From NCBI GenBank assembly GCA_913777615.1, contig CAJYTK010000004.1, positions 124,001-188,000 of the forward strand: 64,000 nt of DNA, written 5' to 3'. The notes beneath the pieces were generated by a model that saw only the letters and a program-made list of their open reading frames with translations, made no database searches and was not told where the DNA came from. The position numbers and the translations under genes are program-made. Source of the DNA: an uncultured Agrobacterium sp. Lineage in GTDB: Bacteria > Pseudomonadota > Alphaproteobacteria > Rhizobiales > Rhizobiaceae. Below are positions 33,973 through 43,432 of the stretch, one piece after another (position 1 is the first letter of the stretch; each line of letters opens with the position of its first letter).

Positions 33973-34670
33973 AAGCTCCGACGAGAACACCAGTTGCAGT
34001 AGCTGTGATCCGCCGACTGCGAAGGGCTTTCCAAAATCACCTGAACGTCAATGCCACAACTGCTGGCCAATTGTTGTCAGGGGCAACTATGGCCGATAAG
34101 GCTTACGAGCTAAAATGTCTGATTGCGCTATTGACTGAACTCAAACTGGCTGATCCGAGAATTTCGTTTGCCTTGCAAAGTGGCACGCAAATCCGATTTA
34201 GATCGAAGGGGGGGCCAATCGATCGGCGGCGATGGCCATGTGTTGTAATGCTCCGAGGCAATCACCCAATCGCTGAGATTTGGACCAATATTGAGTTTGA
34301 GACCCTAAGCGCCACCAACCAGAACCACACTCTCACTATCCCGACATATGGGGACACTCACGAGCTCGATCTGATATTGACGAGGCCCAACATTTCAGAC
34401 GGATACCCCAAAACTCGGGACTTATTGATTGGAGTCGAGGCCAAGCACCGCCCTTACAACAAATCTTTGCTTAAAGAGCTTCTTGGAGTACGTCGAGAAA
34501 TGGCACTACGGTCTCGCCTTACTCGACATCATCTAACCTGGTGGCATTCGGCGATGCTACCGTGTAGCCCCCCTTCAATTCTGATAGCTTACTGTGGCTA
34601 CGCAAGCATATCGGACTACGATGGTCCATCGGGATACTTCGGCGTGAGAATGGACCACCTCCCGCTTTGA
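33969..34670 (+). CDS. PD-(D/E)XK nuclease-like protein, coupled to the acidic-tail protein
   Basis: A 233-aa protein. The core HELDLILTRP followed by LLIGVEAKHRPYNKSLLKELLGVRREM (about residues 136-178) matches the D...ExK pattern and following helix of restriction-type PD-(D/E)XK nucleases. A basic N-terminus (VIRRLRRAFQNHL) precedes it. It starts inside the upstream stop (ATGA), so it is coupled to the acidic-tail protein. The pair resembles nuclease and inhibitor or targeting partners, but I recognise no named system. Confidence 0.6.
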   Translation: MKAPTRTPVAVAVIRRLRRAFQNHLNVNATTAGQLLSGATMADKAYELKCLIALLTELKLADPRISFALQSGTQIRFRSKGGPIDRRRWPCVVMLRGNHPIAEIWTNIEFETLSATNQNHTLTIPTYGDTHELDLILTRPNISDGYPKTRDLLIGVEAKHRPYNKSLLKELLGVRREMALRSRLTRHHLTWWHSAMLPCSPPSILIAYCGYASISDYDGPSGYFGVRMDHLPL

Positions 34671-34720
34671 CCTCCATCGACAAGGGGATGGCAGCCTGCC
34701 GATGATGATGGTCCCGGACC

Positions 34721-35317
34721 TTACGTTAGGTTGTCAGCAGCTCGAAGTTTTCCGTCAGGCCTTATGTAGCGGTACAACGTCTGACGGGATACACCGAGTT
34801 CCGCACATAGATCGGCAACGACAGTCTCCCCTTGCCCCATAGCAGCCTGCGCCAACCTTATCTTCGTGGGCGTCATCTTCGGCTTTCGGCCACCCACGCG
34901 CCCACGGGCGCGAGCGGAGGCAAGACCAGCGATCGTCCGCTCTCGGATCAACTCACGTTCGAATTCTGCGAGAGATGCAAAAATGCCAAACATCAGCTTG
35001 CCCTGTGCGGTGGTGGTGTCGATTGGCGTCTGTCCTGATAGCACCCTCAATCCGACACCGCGTTTCGACAGGTCATCTACAGTGTTGACCAAATGCCGAA
35101 GATCACGACCCAGACGATCCAGCTTCCAGACTACCAGCGTGTCGCCGGATCGCAGGGCCTTGAGGCATCCTTGGAGACCCGGGCGGCCGTCTTTTTTTCC
35201 CGAGGCTAGGTCTTCATAGATCATCTGAGGCCCAACGCCCGCTCCCAGCAGCGCGTCTTTTTGCAGGTCTAGTACCTGGCTGCCGTCTGACTTCGAAACA
35301 CGGACGTAACCGACCAA
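34721..35317 (-). CDS. Serine recombinase (resolvase/invertase family)
   Basis: A 198-aa site-specific recombinase. The catalytic domain starts GYVRVSKSDGSQ (active-site serine about residue 8). The conserved DRLGRDLRHLV and LVVWKLDRLGR and the E-helix FGIFASLAEFERELIRERT follow. A C-terminal helix-turn-helix is seen at GETVVADLCAELGVSRQTLYRYI. The start appears to be TTG at 35317, since the nearest upstream ATGs are out of frame. It may be a remnant of a separate transposon or resolve element dimers. It sits among cargo genes and points against them. Confidence 0.85.
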   Translation of the reverse strand: MVGYVRVSKSDGSQVLDLQKDALLGAGVGPQMIYEDLASGKKDGRPGLQGCLKALRSGDTLVVWKLDRLGRDLRHLVNTVDDLSKRGVGLRVLSGQTPIDTTTAQGKLMFGIFASLAEFERELIRERTIAGLASARARGRVGGRKPKMTPTKIRLAQAAMGQGETVVADLCAELGVSRQTLYRYIRPDGKLRAADNLT

Positions 35318-35479
35318 CTCCCCATGCCCAACCTGCCCATCTGTGACAAAAACGACCGTTTCTGAGACAAATGGTGACTTCGGCTATTGTCGGCTGCAAG
35401 CTGTAACTTTTGGCGTTACTTATTCAATGTATGGAAAATCTGTTGTCGATGGTGCTGGCCACAGGCCGACAATCCTCAG

Positions 35480-36160
35480 CTACGCAGGCAGAAGTTTCGC
35501 CAGGTCTGCTCCCGCGAAGTCTGTCCTGGTGAACTCTATCCGATCAGGATAACCATCACAGCCAACCACCTTCACAGAACCGGGTGTCCTGCTATGCATC
35601 CAAACAAGGGTTGCGGTACACAGGCTCTCGGACACCTGAGCCTCGTGGAACGCGTGTCGGTCAACTCGATAGTGTTGACCGGTTACTAGCGTCTCGGTTT
35701 TCACGGGGCGGACTCCAACTCGGGTTGAAGTCTTGACGAGAAAGTTTGACGTCGATTTTTCGTACCTATCGCCGCCGTACCCGACTTCGTAGAGAGGTAA
35801 CCCGTCACTTCCCGCCGAAGCAGCATCATAGGTGATGTTAGTCAGTTGGCCGGATAGTATTCGGCTATCAACGTGCCGATCATGGGTATGAATGTAAGCA
35901 GGCATGCCTCGAATTGGCCTTTCCCCCTTCGGCCAGAGATGGAACCGCCAATCGCCAGCTTCCGTTCGGTCAACCGGAACAACGAAAAATCCATGGGGAT
36001 GCACCAAGCAAACCGGATTTGTGCTGCGTAACCAGTTCTTGAGTGCAGCCATCAGGTGCTCGGTTGGTGCCGTATGCACATACTCCAGCGTGAGAGGAAA
36101 AGTGAGCTCAGCGCGCATATGGAGACCTGGAGCCACGTGATTTTTCTGCTTGTTGTTCAA
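35480..36160 (-). CDS. Cupin-like protein of unknown function
   Basis: A 226-aa soluble protein. The segment PAYIHTHDRHVDSRILSGQL (about residues 91-110) fits the first cupin metal motif (HxH, then a conserved Gly), and HAFHEAQVSESLCTATLVW (about 178-196) resembles the second. That suggests a beta-barrel dioxygenase-like or ligand-sensing fold. Its start lies inside the preceding gene: the frames overlap by 53 bp, or 11 bp if translation starts at the ATG at 36118 (MRAELTFPL). The tight overlap implies joint expression with the two-TM protein. Confidence 0.5.
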   Translation of the reverse strand: MNNKQKNHVAPGLHMRAELTFPLTLEYVHTAPTEHLMAALKNWLRSTNPVCLVHPHGFFVVPVDRTEAGDWRFHLWPKGERPIRGMPAYIHTHDRHVDSRILSGQLTNITYDAASAGSDGLPLYEVGYGGDRYEKSTSNFLVKTSTRVGVRPVKTETLVTGQHYRVDRHAFHEAQVSESLCTATLVWMHSRTPGSVKVVGCDGYPDRIEFTRTDFAGADLAKLLPA

Positions 36161-36977
36161 GGGTGGCGATCACGCCTAGTTCACCGAACATATCTTCAAG
36201 GGGCTGCGGTCCTGACGAAAGAACCACCGGGTCAGCAAACTCCCTTATCCAACTGAATTCGGTCAAGAATGCTGCGTGGTCGCTGTCAGACCGCGGATAG
36301 CGGAAGGCCATATCCTTGGGGTCTTCACGCGTCACTATGATCTCCTGTGACGATCCTTCGATCCGAAACGTGGAGAGGCGATCGCTCAAAAACAATGAGA
36401 TATTCAAGAAGCTTTTAAATTCTGAGGAGGCTGCGGCGAGATCGAGGATCGTCGCCATTACTTCCTTCTGAACGTAGCTGGTGTCCCAAAGTATGCGGTC
36501 AAATGAGGCAGTGCGCCGGTAATTTGCATATTTTTCACAGACTTTGTCGTCCCGAAAATCTAAAAGGATCACTTCGACATTGATGGCACGCCGCCTTCGA
36601 ACCGCGTTCTCTCGCAATATCGGGAGTATCTCCGCTCTGAAATGGCGGCCGGTACGGACAAAGATTTTATAGTCCGTCGCTTCAGATGCAATGCTGCGAA
36701 GCGCGCCACCAATATCCTGAGGGATCAGCCTCGTCCGTGCCTCCGCATGCTCGGTGTCTATGAAAAAATATGAAAGGTAGAGAGCAGATACGACTGCGAA
36801 AACGGCGCTCGCAACAACTGAAACCAGAAGGCTGTTGAGAGTGTTCCAACCTCTCGTGTCAGGTGCGAAATAGTATATCGCCCATATAACGACGACAGAA
36901 ACCGCTATAATGAGTGCCGATGTCAATAAGAACACTCGGCGCTGATGGGATGATCTGAAAATGCCAGTCAGAGACAT
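36108..36977 (-). CDS. Two-TM membrane protein with cytosolic domain, unknown function
   Basis: A 289-aa protein. Two hydrophobic helices near the N-terminus (about residues 15-38 and 47-73) anchor a cytosolic domain that begins after FIDTEHAEARTRL. That domain alternates strands and helices (YKIFVRTGRHFRAEILPIL, INVEVILLDFRDD), which recalls phospholipase-D-like or receptor-like folds, but no catalytic HxK motif is seen. Two-TM effectors that act on the membrane are common in anti-phage systems. Here the partner is the overlapping cupin-like gene. Function unknown. Confidence 0.5.
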   Translation of the reverse strand: MSLTGIFRSSHQRRVFLLTSALIIAVSVVVIWAIYYFAPDTRGWNTLNSLLVSVVASAVFAVVSALYLSYFFIDTEHAEARTRLIPQDIGGALRSIASEATDYKIFVRTGRHFRAEILPILRENAVRRRRAINVEVILLDFRDDKVCEKYANYRRTASFDRILWDTSYVQKEVMATILDLAAASSEFKSFLNISLFLSDRLSTFRIEGSSQEIIVTREDPKDMAFRYPRSDSDHAAFLTEFSWIREFADPVVLSSGPQPLEDMFGELGVIATLEQQAEKSRGSRSPYAR

Positions 36978-37353
36978 GTCACGCTGACGCTCTTAGGATG
37001 ATATGAGCGTACACAGAGCATTGTTCTCACCTCAATGCAAGCTCCGGTAGCGCCATGCCAGTTCGTATTGATACCGCAGTAAAATCCGCCCGCCCGAGCA
37101 GACCGACAGACAAAGGAATGCCAAATCGGCGGCAGTCGGTCCCGCGACATCTGTCGCTCCTGCGGCTACCGTTGTTTCCGATTTCGCATGCGCGAATTCC
37201 CGCCGGGTCCTGTCGGGGCGCTATGCTCCCGGCTCCGATATGCTCATCAACTCTTTCTGTGGCCTTCAATAGTAGGAAGTGAGGACTTCATGGACACCAT
37301 GAAATCCCAATGCGATACAAGACGCCGCAAGTTCCCGTATTTCGAGAGATTCG
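36978..37353. other. 376-bp gap between divergent cargo units
   Basis: This gap separates the leftward two-TM/cupin pair from the rightward restriction-modification block, so it should hold both promoters. Short open frames on both strands look like chance. No strong hairpin or repeat was seen. Confidence 0.5.
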
Positions 37354-40300
37354 ATGTCCAGTGCACTTAAAGAACTGTTTGACCGCTATCGCACCGGCTC
37401 CAAAAGCGAACGGGAGAAAGGCACCTATTTTGAGAACCTCGCCAAGGTTTTCTTCGAGAATGATCCGCAATATGCGCAGCGCTTTGACAAGGTCTGGACC
37501 TATGCGGAATTCGCGTCTGAAAGAAGCATAAGCGGTCAGGATACAGGCATCGATCTGGTAGCCCGGGTGCGTGAAGATGGCGGCTTCTGTGCTATCCAGT
37601 GCAAGTTCTATCGTGAAGGTCACCGCATCCAGAAGAGCGACATCGACTCCTTCTTCACAGCGTCGGGCAAGAAGCCGTTCACCGAGCGACTGATCATCGA
37701 CACCACGAATACCAATTGGAGCGAACACGCCGAAGGCGCGTTGCAGGATCAGAACATCAGCACGCAGCGGATCGGCCTGTCGGACATCGAGCAGAGCCCA
37801 ATCGACTGGACGGCCTATATCAAGGATTCCAAGGTCGTTCTTGCCCAAAAGAAAGAACTCAGGCCGCATCAGAGGGAGGCGCTCGCTGCTGTGAAGGACG
37901 GCTTTGCCGCTGCCGATCGTGGCAAGCTGATCATGGCCTGCGGAACAGGCAAGACGTTCACGGGATTGAAGATCGCCGAAGACTTTGCGGGCATCGGCAA
38001 GATGGTGCTCTACCTCGTGCCGTCGCTCGCCTTGATGTCACAGTCCGTTCGGGAATGGTCCATAGACACCGAGACGCCGCTGCGCTGCTTTGCTGTCTGT
38101 TCTGACGTCCAGGTCGGCAAGCGGAAGGGCGGCGACGACCTCGGCGACATCGATATTCACGACCTCGCTTACCCGGCCACGACGGACGCGAAGGTTCTGG
38201 CTGCCAAGATCAATGCTCATCCCGATCTCCGGATGACGGTGGTCTTCTCGACCTACCAATCCATCCAGACCATATCCGACGCCCAGAAGAAATTTGGCCT
38301 TCCGGAATTCGATCTCATTATCTGTGACGAAGCGCACCGGACGACCGGCGCGAAGTTCGAAGGGGAGGAAGAGTCCAATTTTATCAAGGTCCACAATCAG
38401 GACTTCATTCAAGGCAAGAAGCGCCTCTATATGACCGCGACGCCGCGCATTTATGGTGACGCGGTTAAGACCAAGGCGGGCGAAGCGTCCGTCGAGCTTT
38501 GCTCCATGGATGACGTCTCGCTTTACGGCGAGGTCTTGTTTCAACGTGGCTTCTCCTGGGCCGTCCAGAATGGTCTCCTGACCGACTACAAGGTGGTCGT
38601 GCTCGCCGTGGATGAAGCCGTCGTCTCTGCTGGCGTCCAGCATCGGCTCGCCGACGAGCACAGCGAGCTTGTCCTCGACGACGCCACGAAGATCATCGGC
38701 TGCTACAAGGCCCTGACAAAGGAAGACCTCAAGCAGGACGTCATGACTGATCCCCTGCCGATGAAACGGGCGCTCGCCTTCTGCAAAGACATCAAGAGCT
38801 CTAAGCTGATTACCGACGAGTTCTCCAAGGTTCTCGATGAGTACCTGACGAGCGGTAACGTCATGGACGGCTTCCCTGCCGAAAAATACAAACTCCAGTG
38901 CGAATTGGAACACGTCGACGGGACCTTCAATGCAAAGGCGCGCAACGAGCGTCTAAACTGGCTAAAGGAAGACACCGACGAGAGCACGTGCCGTATTCTC
39001 AGCAATGCACGATGCCTTTCAGAAGGGGTCGACGTCCCCGCGCTGGACGCCATCATGTTCCTGCATCCGCGCAAATCCCAGATCGACGTCGTGCAATCAG
39101 TCGGCCGCGTCATGCGGCGTGCCCCCGGCAAGAAGATGGGTTACGTCATCCTGCCGGTCGGCATTCCGGCTGGCGTCGAGCCCGAGGAGGCGCTGAACAA
39201 TAACGAGAAATACCGTGTCGTATGGCAAATTCTGAACGCACTCCGCGCCCACGACGACAGATTTGATGCCACGATCAACAAGATGGATTTAGGCGTCGAC
39301 GTCTCGAACCACATCGAGATCGTTGCAGTCACCAATGATCTGCCGAACAGGAACAAGCCTGAGAGAACCGGGCTCCGCATTGGTCAAGGGAGCAGCGCCG
39401 AAGAAAGGGAAGACCTCACCGGAGTTTCCATTTCCGAGCCAGTGCAGACATCGTTCGTATTCGACGAAATCTCAAAAGCCATTCTGGCTCGTATCGTCAA
39501 GAAATGTGGACGTCGATCATATTGGGAGGATTGGGCAACTGACATCGGCAAAGTCGCCCAGACCCATATCACCCGCATCAAGGCTTTGGTGGAGCAACCC
39601 GGCAGCGAAGAGCGGAAAGCCTTCGAGGAATTCATCGCCGAGCTTCGCGACGACCTGAACGATAGCATAACCGAAGAAGAAGCCATTGAGATGCTGGCGC
39701 AGCACCTCATCACCCGGCCGGTCTTCGAGGCACTGTTTGAGGGGTACAACTTCACCAAGGAAAATCCGGTCTCACGCGCCATGCAGGGCGTTCTCGACGT
39801 ACTACATGAACACAATTTGGAGAAGGAATCTACAAGCCTTCAGAAGTTCTATGCCGACGTCAAAATCCGAGCCTCCGGCATCGACAATGCTGAAGGGAAA
39901 CAGAAGATCGTCGTCGAGCTTTACGACAAGTTCTTCCGCAACGCCTTCCCGAAAATGACAGAACGGTTGGGGATCGTCTATACGCCGGTCGAGGTAGTGG
40001 ACTTCATCATTCACTCGGTCAACGAAGTCCTGCAATCCGAGTTCGGCCAGACACTTGGCAGTCGGGGAGTTCATATCCTTGACCCGTTTACCGGCACGGG
40101 AACGTTCATAACTCGGCTATTGCAATCCGGTCTCATCAAGCCAGACGAGCTGGAACACAAGTACCGGAACGAAATTCACGCCAACGAGATCGTTCTGCTG
40201 GCTTACTATATAGCTGCCATCAATATTGAGGCCACGTACCACGGCCTAGCGGGTGGTCACTATGTGCCATTCGAGGGAATTTGCCTCACAGACACCTTCC

Positions 40301-42267
40301 AGCTCTACGAGCAGGAACGCGACCTAATCAGCGACCTTATGGCAGACAACAGCAACCGCCGTACACGCCAGAAGGAACTCGACATTCGGGTTATTGTCGG
40401 CAACCCACCGTATTCAGTGGGGCAAGGCAGCGCGAACGACAACGCTGCAAATCTTACTTATCCGAAACTGGACGGGCGCATTAGAGAGACATACGCCGCC
40501 CGTTCAAACGCGACAAACAAGAACGCTCTATACGACAGTTACATCCGCGCTATTCGTTGGGCTAGTGACCGCATCGGCAATGCGGGTGTGGTAGCATATG
40601 TGTCGAATGCGGGTTGGTTGGATGGAACCGCAACAGATGGGTTGAGACAATGTCTGGTTGACGAGTTTACCAGCATCCACATATTTCATCTACGCGGCAA
40701 TCAACGCACGTCCGGCGATCGTTCGAGGCGCGAAGGTGGCAAGATTTTCGGCGGCGGGAGCCGCGCGCCTGTTGCCATCACGCTCTTTGTGAAAAACTCC
40801 AGAGCAGCCGTACAAGGGCAGATTCGATTTCACGATATCGGAGACTATCTCAGCCGCGACGAGAAGCTGTCCATCGTTTCGCGTTTCGGCGGTATCAGCG
40901 GTATTGAGCGGGAGCATGGTTGGCAAGCGATTACGCCAGACAAACACGGCGATTGGGTCAACCAGCGTGACAATAGCTTCGACGCCTTTATTCCGTTGGG
41001 CGACAAGGGCGGTGTGGCGAGACCCGTGTTGTTCGCCAACTACTCTAGGGGGCTAGAAACCAACCGAGACGCTTGGTGTTTTAATCCGAGTCGTGAAGCA
41101 GTGGCAGCTAATATGCGGGCCATGATTGGCGTTTACAATGTGGAACTGGATCGCTTCAATGCTGCTCACCCCCACGCCAATCGCAAAGCGCGAGATTCGG
41201 CCGTTGACCGTTTCATCAATACTGATCCAAGCAAAATAAGTTGGAACAGGAGCCTGAAGCAAGAATTGGCAAAAGACAGGCATCATCAGTTCGATGAAAG
41301 TTGCCTATCAATGAGCCTGTATCGTCCCTTCACACCTAACTGGGTTTACTATCATCGGCAGCTAAATGCCTACGTAAACCAGATGCCACGAATGTTTCCG
41401 ATGGGAAATGCAACGGCTGAAAATAGAGTGATTTGCACATCAGGCGGCGGTGAAAAGGTCCCATTTAGCGTCTTGATGAGCGCCGCTTTGCCAAGCCTGC
41501 ACATGGTGGACATTGAAGGCAGCCAATGCTTCCCACGCTACCTCTACGGTGAAGAAGCCATCGCGGCCGATGACACCCAAGGTGACTTGCTAACTCCCGC
41601 CGCCAGCGGTGCTGAGCGGCAACGTCTCGACGCGATCACGGATGAGGGACTGGCACGTTTCCAAGCCGCCTATATGGGTCACGCGATCACCAAGGATGAC
41701 CTATTTAATTATATCTATGGCCTGTTGCATTCGCAGGATTATCGAGAGCGCTTCGCAGATAACCTTTCTAAGCAGTTGCCGCGCATCCCGGCCGTGAAGA
41801 AAGTTTCCGATTTCTGGACTTTTGTCGCGGCAGGCCGGTCGCTAGGCGACCTTCACTGCGGGTATGAGCAGGTCGACCTGTATCCGGTCACGTTTAAACA
41901 GGGCAGTTTAGAGCTTACAACAGTCGACGACCCTGAAGACTTTTATCGCGTCGAGAAGATGAAATTCGGCGGCAAGCGTCCGAGCGTCGACAAATCGACA
42001 GTCGTCTACAACAGTAACATAACGATGACCGGTATCCCTCTTGAAGCCTACGAATACATCGTCAACGGCAAGGCAGCGCTGGAATGGGTGATGGAACGTC
42101 AGAGCGTCCGAACTGACACCGCGAGCGGCATTGTTAGTGACGCCAACCGATACGCCATCGAGACCATCGGCGACCCGGCATATCCGCTCAAGCTGTTCCA
42201 GCGGGTCATCACTGTAAGTCTTGAGACGATGAAGATCGTACGGGCGCTGCCCAGACTGGAAATCTGA
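37354..42267 (+). CDS. Single-chain type ISP restriction-modification enzyme (LlaGI-like)
   Basis: A 1,637-aa protein combining nuclease, translocase and methyltransferase. Domains in order: Mrr-like PD-(D/E)XK nuclease (GIDLVARV at 65-72, AIQCKFY at 80-86); SF2 helicase/translocase with Walker A GTGKT (197-201), DEAH (325-328) and a QSVGRVMR motif VI; coupler; then an N6-adenine methyltransferase with motif I DPFTGTGTF (910-918) and motif IV NPPY (1017-1020); and a C-terminal target-recognition region. Known type ISP enzymes (LlaGI, LlaBIII) are about 1,570-1,580 aa with this order. No key motif appears broken. It leads a same-strand block ending in SIR2-HerA. Confidence 0.9.
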   Translation: MSSALKELFDRYRTGSKSEREKGTYFENLAKVFFENDPQYAQRFDKVWTYAEFASERSISGQDTGIDLVARVREDGGFCAIQCKFYREGHRIQKSDIDSFFTASGKKPFTERLIIDTTNTNWSEHAEGALQDQNISTQRIGLSDIEQSPIDWTAYIKDSKVVLAQKKELRPHQREALAAVKDGFAAADRGKLIMACGTGKTFTGLKIAEDFAGIGKMVLYLVPSLALMSQSVREWSIDTETPLRCFAVCSDVQVGKRKGGDDLGDIDIHDLAYPATTDAKVLAAKINAHPDLRMTVVFSTYQSIQTISDAQKKFGLPEFDLIICDEAHRTTGAKFEGEEESNFIKVHNQDFIQGKKRLYMTATPRIYGDAVKTKAGEASVELCSMDDVSLYGEVLFQRGFSWAVQNGLLTDYKVVVLAVDEAVVSAGVQHRLADEHSELVLDDATKIIGCYKALTKEDLKQDVMTDPLPMKRALAFCKDIKSSKLITDEFSKVLDEYLTSGNVMDGFPAEKYKLQCELEHVDGTFNAKARNERLNWLKEDTDESTCRILSNARCLSEGVDVPALDAIMFLHPRKSQIDVVQSVGRVMRRAPGKKMGYVILPVGIPAGVEPEEALNNNEKYRVVWQILNALRAHDDRFDATINKMDLGVDVSNHIEIVAVTNDLPNRNKPERTGLRIGQGSSAEEREDLTGVSISEPVQTSFVFDEISKAILARIVKKCGRRSYWEDWATDIGKVAQTHITRIKALVEQPGSEERKAFEEFIAELRDDLNDSITEEEAIEMLAQHLITRPVFEALFEGYNFTKENPVSRAMQGVLDVLHEHNLEKESTSLQKFYADVKIRASGIDNAEGKQKIVVELYDKFFRNAFPKMTERLGIVYTPVEVVDFIIHSVNEVLQSEFGQTLGSRGVHILDPFTGTGTFITRLLQSGLIKPDELEHKYRNEIHANEIVLLAYYIAAINIEATYHGLAGGHYVPFEGICLTDTFQLYEQERDLISDLMADNSNRRTRQKELDIRVIVGNPPYSVGQGSANDNAANLTYPKLDGRIRETYAARSNATNKNALYDSYIRAIRWASDRIGNAGVVAYVSNAGWLDGTATDGLRQCLVDEFTSIHIFHLRGNQRTSGDRSRREGGKIFGGGSRAPVAITLFVKNSRAAVQGQIRFHDIGDYLSRDEKLSIVSRFGGISGIEREHGWQAITPDKHGDWVNQRDNSFDAFIPLGDKGGVARPVLFANYSRGLETNRDAWCFNPSREAVAANMRAMIGVYNVELDRFNAAHPHANRKARDSAVDRFINTDPSKISWNRSLKQELAKDRHHQFDESCLSMSLYRPFTPNWVYYHRQLNAYVNQMPRMFPMGNATAENRVICTSGGGEKVPFSVLMSAALPSLHMVDIEGSQCFPRYLYGEEAIAADDTQGDLLTPAASGAERQRLDAITDEGLARFQAAYMGHAITKDDLFNYIYGLLHSQDYRERFADNLSKQLPRIPAVKKVSDFWTFVAAGRSLGDLHCGYEQVDLYPVTFKQGSLELTTVDDPEDFYRVEKMKFGGKRPSVDKSTVVYNSNITMTGIPLEAYEYIVNGKAALEWVMERQSVRTDTASGIVSDANRYAIETIGDPAYPLKLFQRVITVSLETMKIVRALPRLEI

Positions 42268-42298
42268 GCAGGCGGATTCAACAGACGGGAGGGGGACA

Positions 42299-43285
42299 AT
42301 GGCTACTGAGACACTGGTTTACATAAATCATGCCTGGATGACACATTACCGGGGCCCAAAGGGGGACAAGGCCGAGGGCAATTTCGGTTTTCTGAAAACG
42401 AATGACATCGCGCACGAGTCTTGGAACTTCGAGCCGATCAGAGGTAAGGTCTACGGATATGTGCCTCGTTCCGCCGAAATCAAGATTTCAAGACTTGGAG
42501 CACAAAGAGGCGACGCCGCGATTGATGGCGTCACGGTTGTCTGGATCGCGCGAAATCCACGCACCAAGAAGACAGTCATCGTCGGCTGGTATCGGAATGC
42601 ACGCATACACCGGAACGCCGAGAATCGACGTCTTGAACGTTCGTCAGGTTTCGATGTCGGCTATCAGATCGAAGCGGCTGCTGCCGACGCGATACTGCTG
42701 CCAGTCGATGCCAGGTCGTACGTCATTCCGACGGCGAAGGAGACTGGCAACTTGGGCCAAAGCCCGGTCTGGTACGGCAAGGGAGAGGCCTTCAACAAGG
42801 ACGTCGCTGAATACATCGGCCGAGGCGGGCGACGTGCCAAACGACCGGCCAAGTCCCCGCGGCAGACTGACCCCGAGTTGCGCCGTAAGGTGGAGCAGGC
42901 CGCGATCAACCATGCGATCGCATATTTCGAGTCCGATGAGGGAGGCTCTCACCGGGTGGAGTCCGTCGAAAAAGACGGCGTCGGTTGGGACCTGGAAGCA
43001 TTCGCTGACGAAGGCAGCTTCCTCAAAGTCGAGGTGAAAGGACTTTCCGGCAAAGACCTCGTCGTTGAGTTGACGCCAAATGAATACAAGCAGATGCGTT
43101 CAACAGAACATCGAGCCGACTACATCGTCTACGTGGTTGCGCAGGTACTGTCGGCGAAGCCGAAGGCTTACATATTTCGGCACGATGCGATCCTTTCCAA
43201 GGGAAATGACTTGGTCTGGCTAACTGACGACGGGCAACGTCTACGGATTGAGCCTATCATCGCTGCCCGGCTCTCAATTGCCTAA
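42299..43285 (+). CDS. DUF3883 domain-containing protein, probable nuclease
   Basis: A 328-aa protein. The C-terminal third is DUF3883: GWDLEAFADEGSFLKVEVKGLSG (about residues 227-249) carries the D...ExK pattern of PD-(D/E)XK nucleases, then LTPNEYKQMR and ADYIVYVV. The N-terminal half (FGFLKTNDIAHESWNFEP, GYVPRSAEIKISRLGA) has no recognised motif and may bind DNA. It follows the ISP gene after 31 bp with a very strong GGGAGGGGG ribosome site. DUF3883 genes often sit beside restriction and defence genes. Nuclease activity is inferred. Confidence 0.7.
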   Translation: MATETLVYINHAWMTHYRGPKGDKAEGNFGFLKTNDIAHESWNFEPIRGKVYGYVPRSAEIKISRLGAQRGDAAIDGVTVVWIARNPRTKKTVIVGWYRNARIHRNAENRRLERSSGFDVGYQIEAAAADAILLPVDARSYVIPTAKETGNLGQSPVWYGKGEAFNKDVAEYIGRGGRRAKRPAKSPRQTDPELRRKVEQAAINHAIAYFESDEGGSHRVESVEKDGVGWDLEAFADEGSFLKVEVKGLSGKDLVVELTPNEYKQMRSTEHRADYIVYVVAQVLSAKPKAYIFRHDAILSKGNDLVWLTDDGQRLRIEPIIAARLSIA

Positions 43286-43330
43286 CCAGGCCATTGCCGT
43301 ACCGGAAGGGCTCGAAGTGAGACGATTTGA

Positions 43331-43432
43331 ATGAAAGACTTCGATTGGAACATAGGTGATCTCGGCAACATCGAAACGGTTGACCCAATAGGTCGTGCGA
43401 CGCCGTCACCGAACTTTGGGGATGCCAAGTGA
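43331..43432 (+). CDS. 33-codon small ORF coupled to the SIR2 gene
   Basis: An ATG at 43331 opens a 33-aa frame (MKDFDWNIGDLGNIETV..., no cysteine, acidic) whose TGA at 43430-43432 overlaps the GTG start of the SIR2 gene as GTGA. It fills the gap after the DUF3883 gene. The overlap suggests translational coupling and, with the many acidic and aromatic residues at its start, a real peptide. It could equally be only a leader that controls SIR2 translation. Confidence 0.4.
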   Translation: MKDFDWNIGDLGNIETVDPIGRATPSPNFGDAK

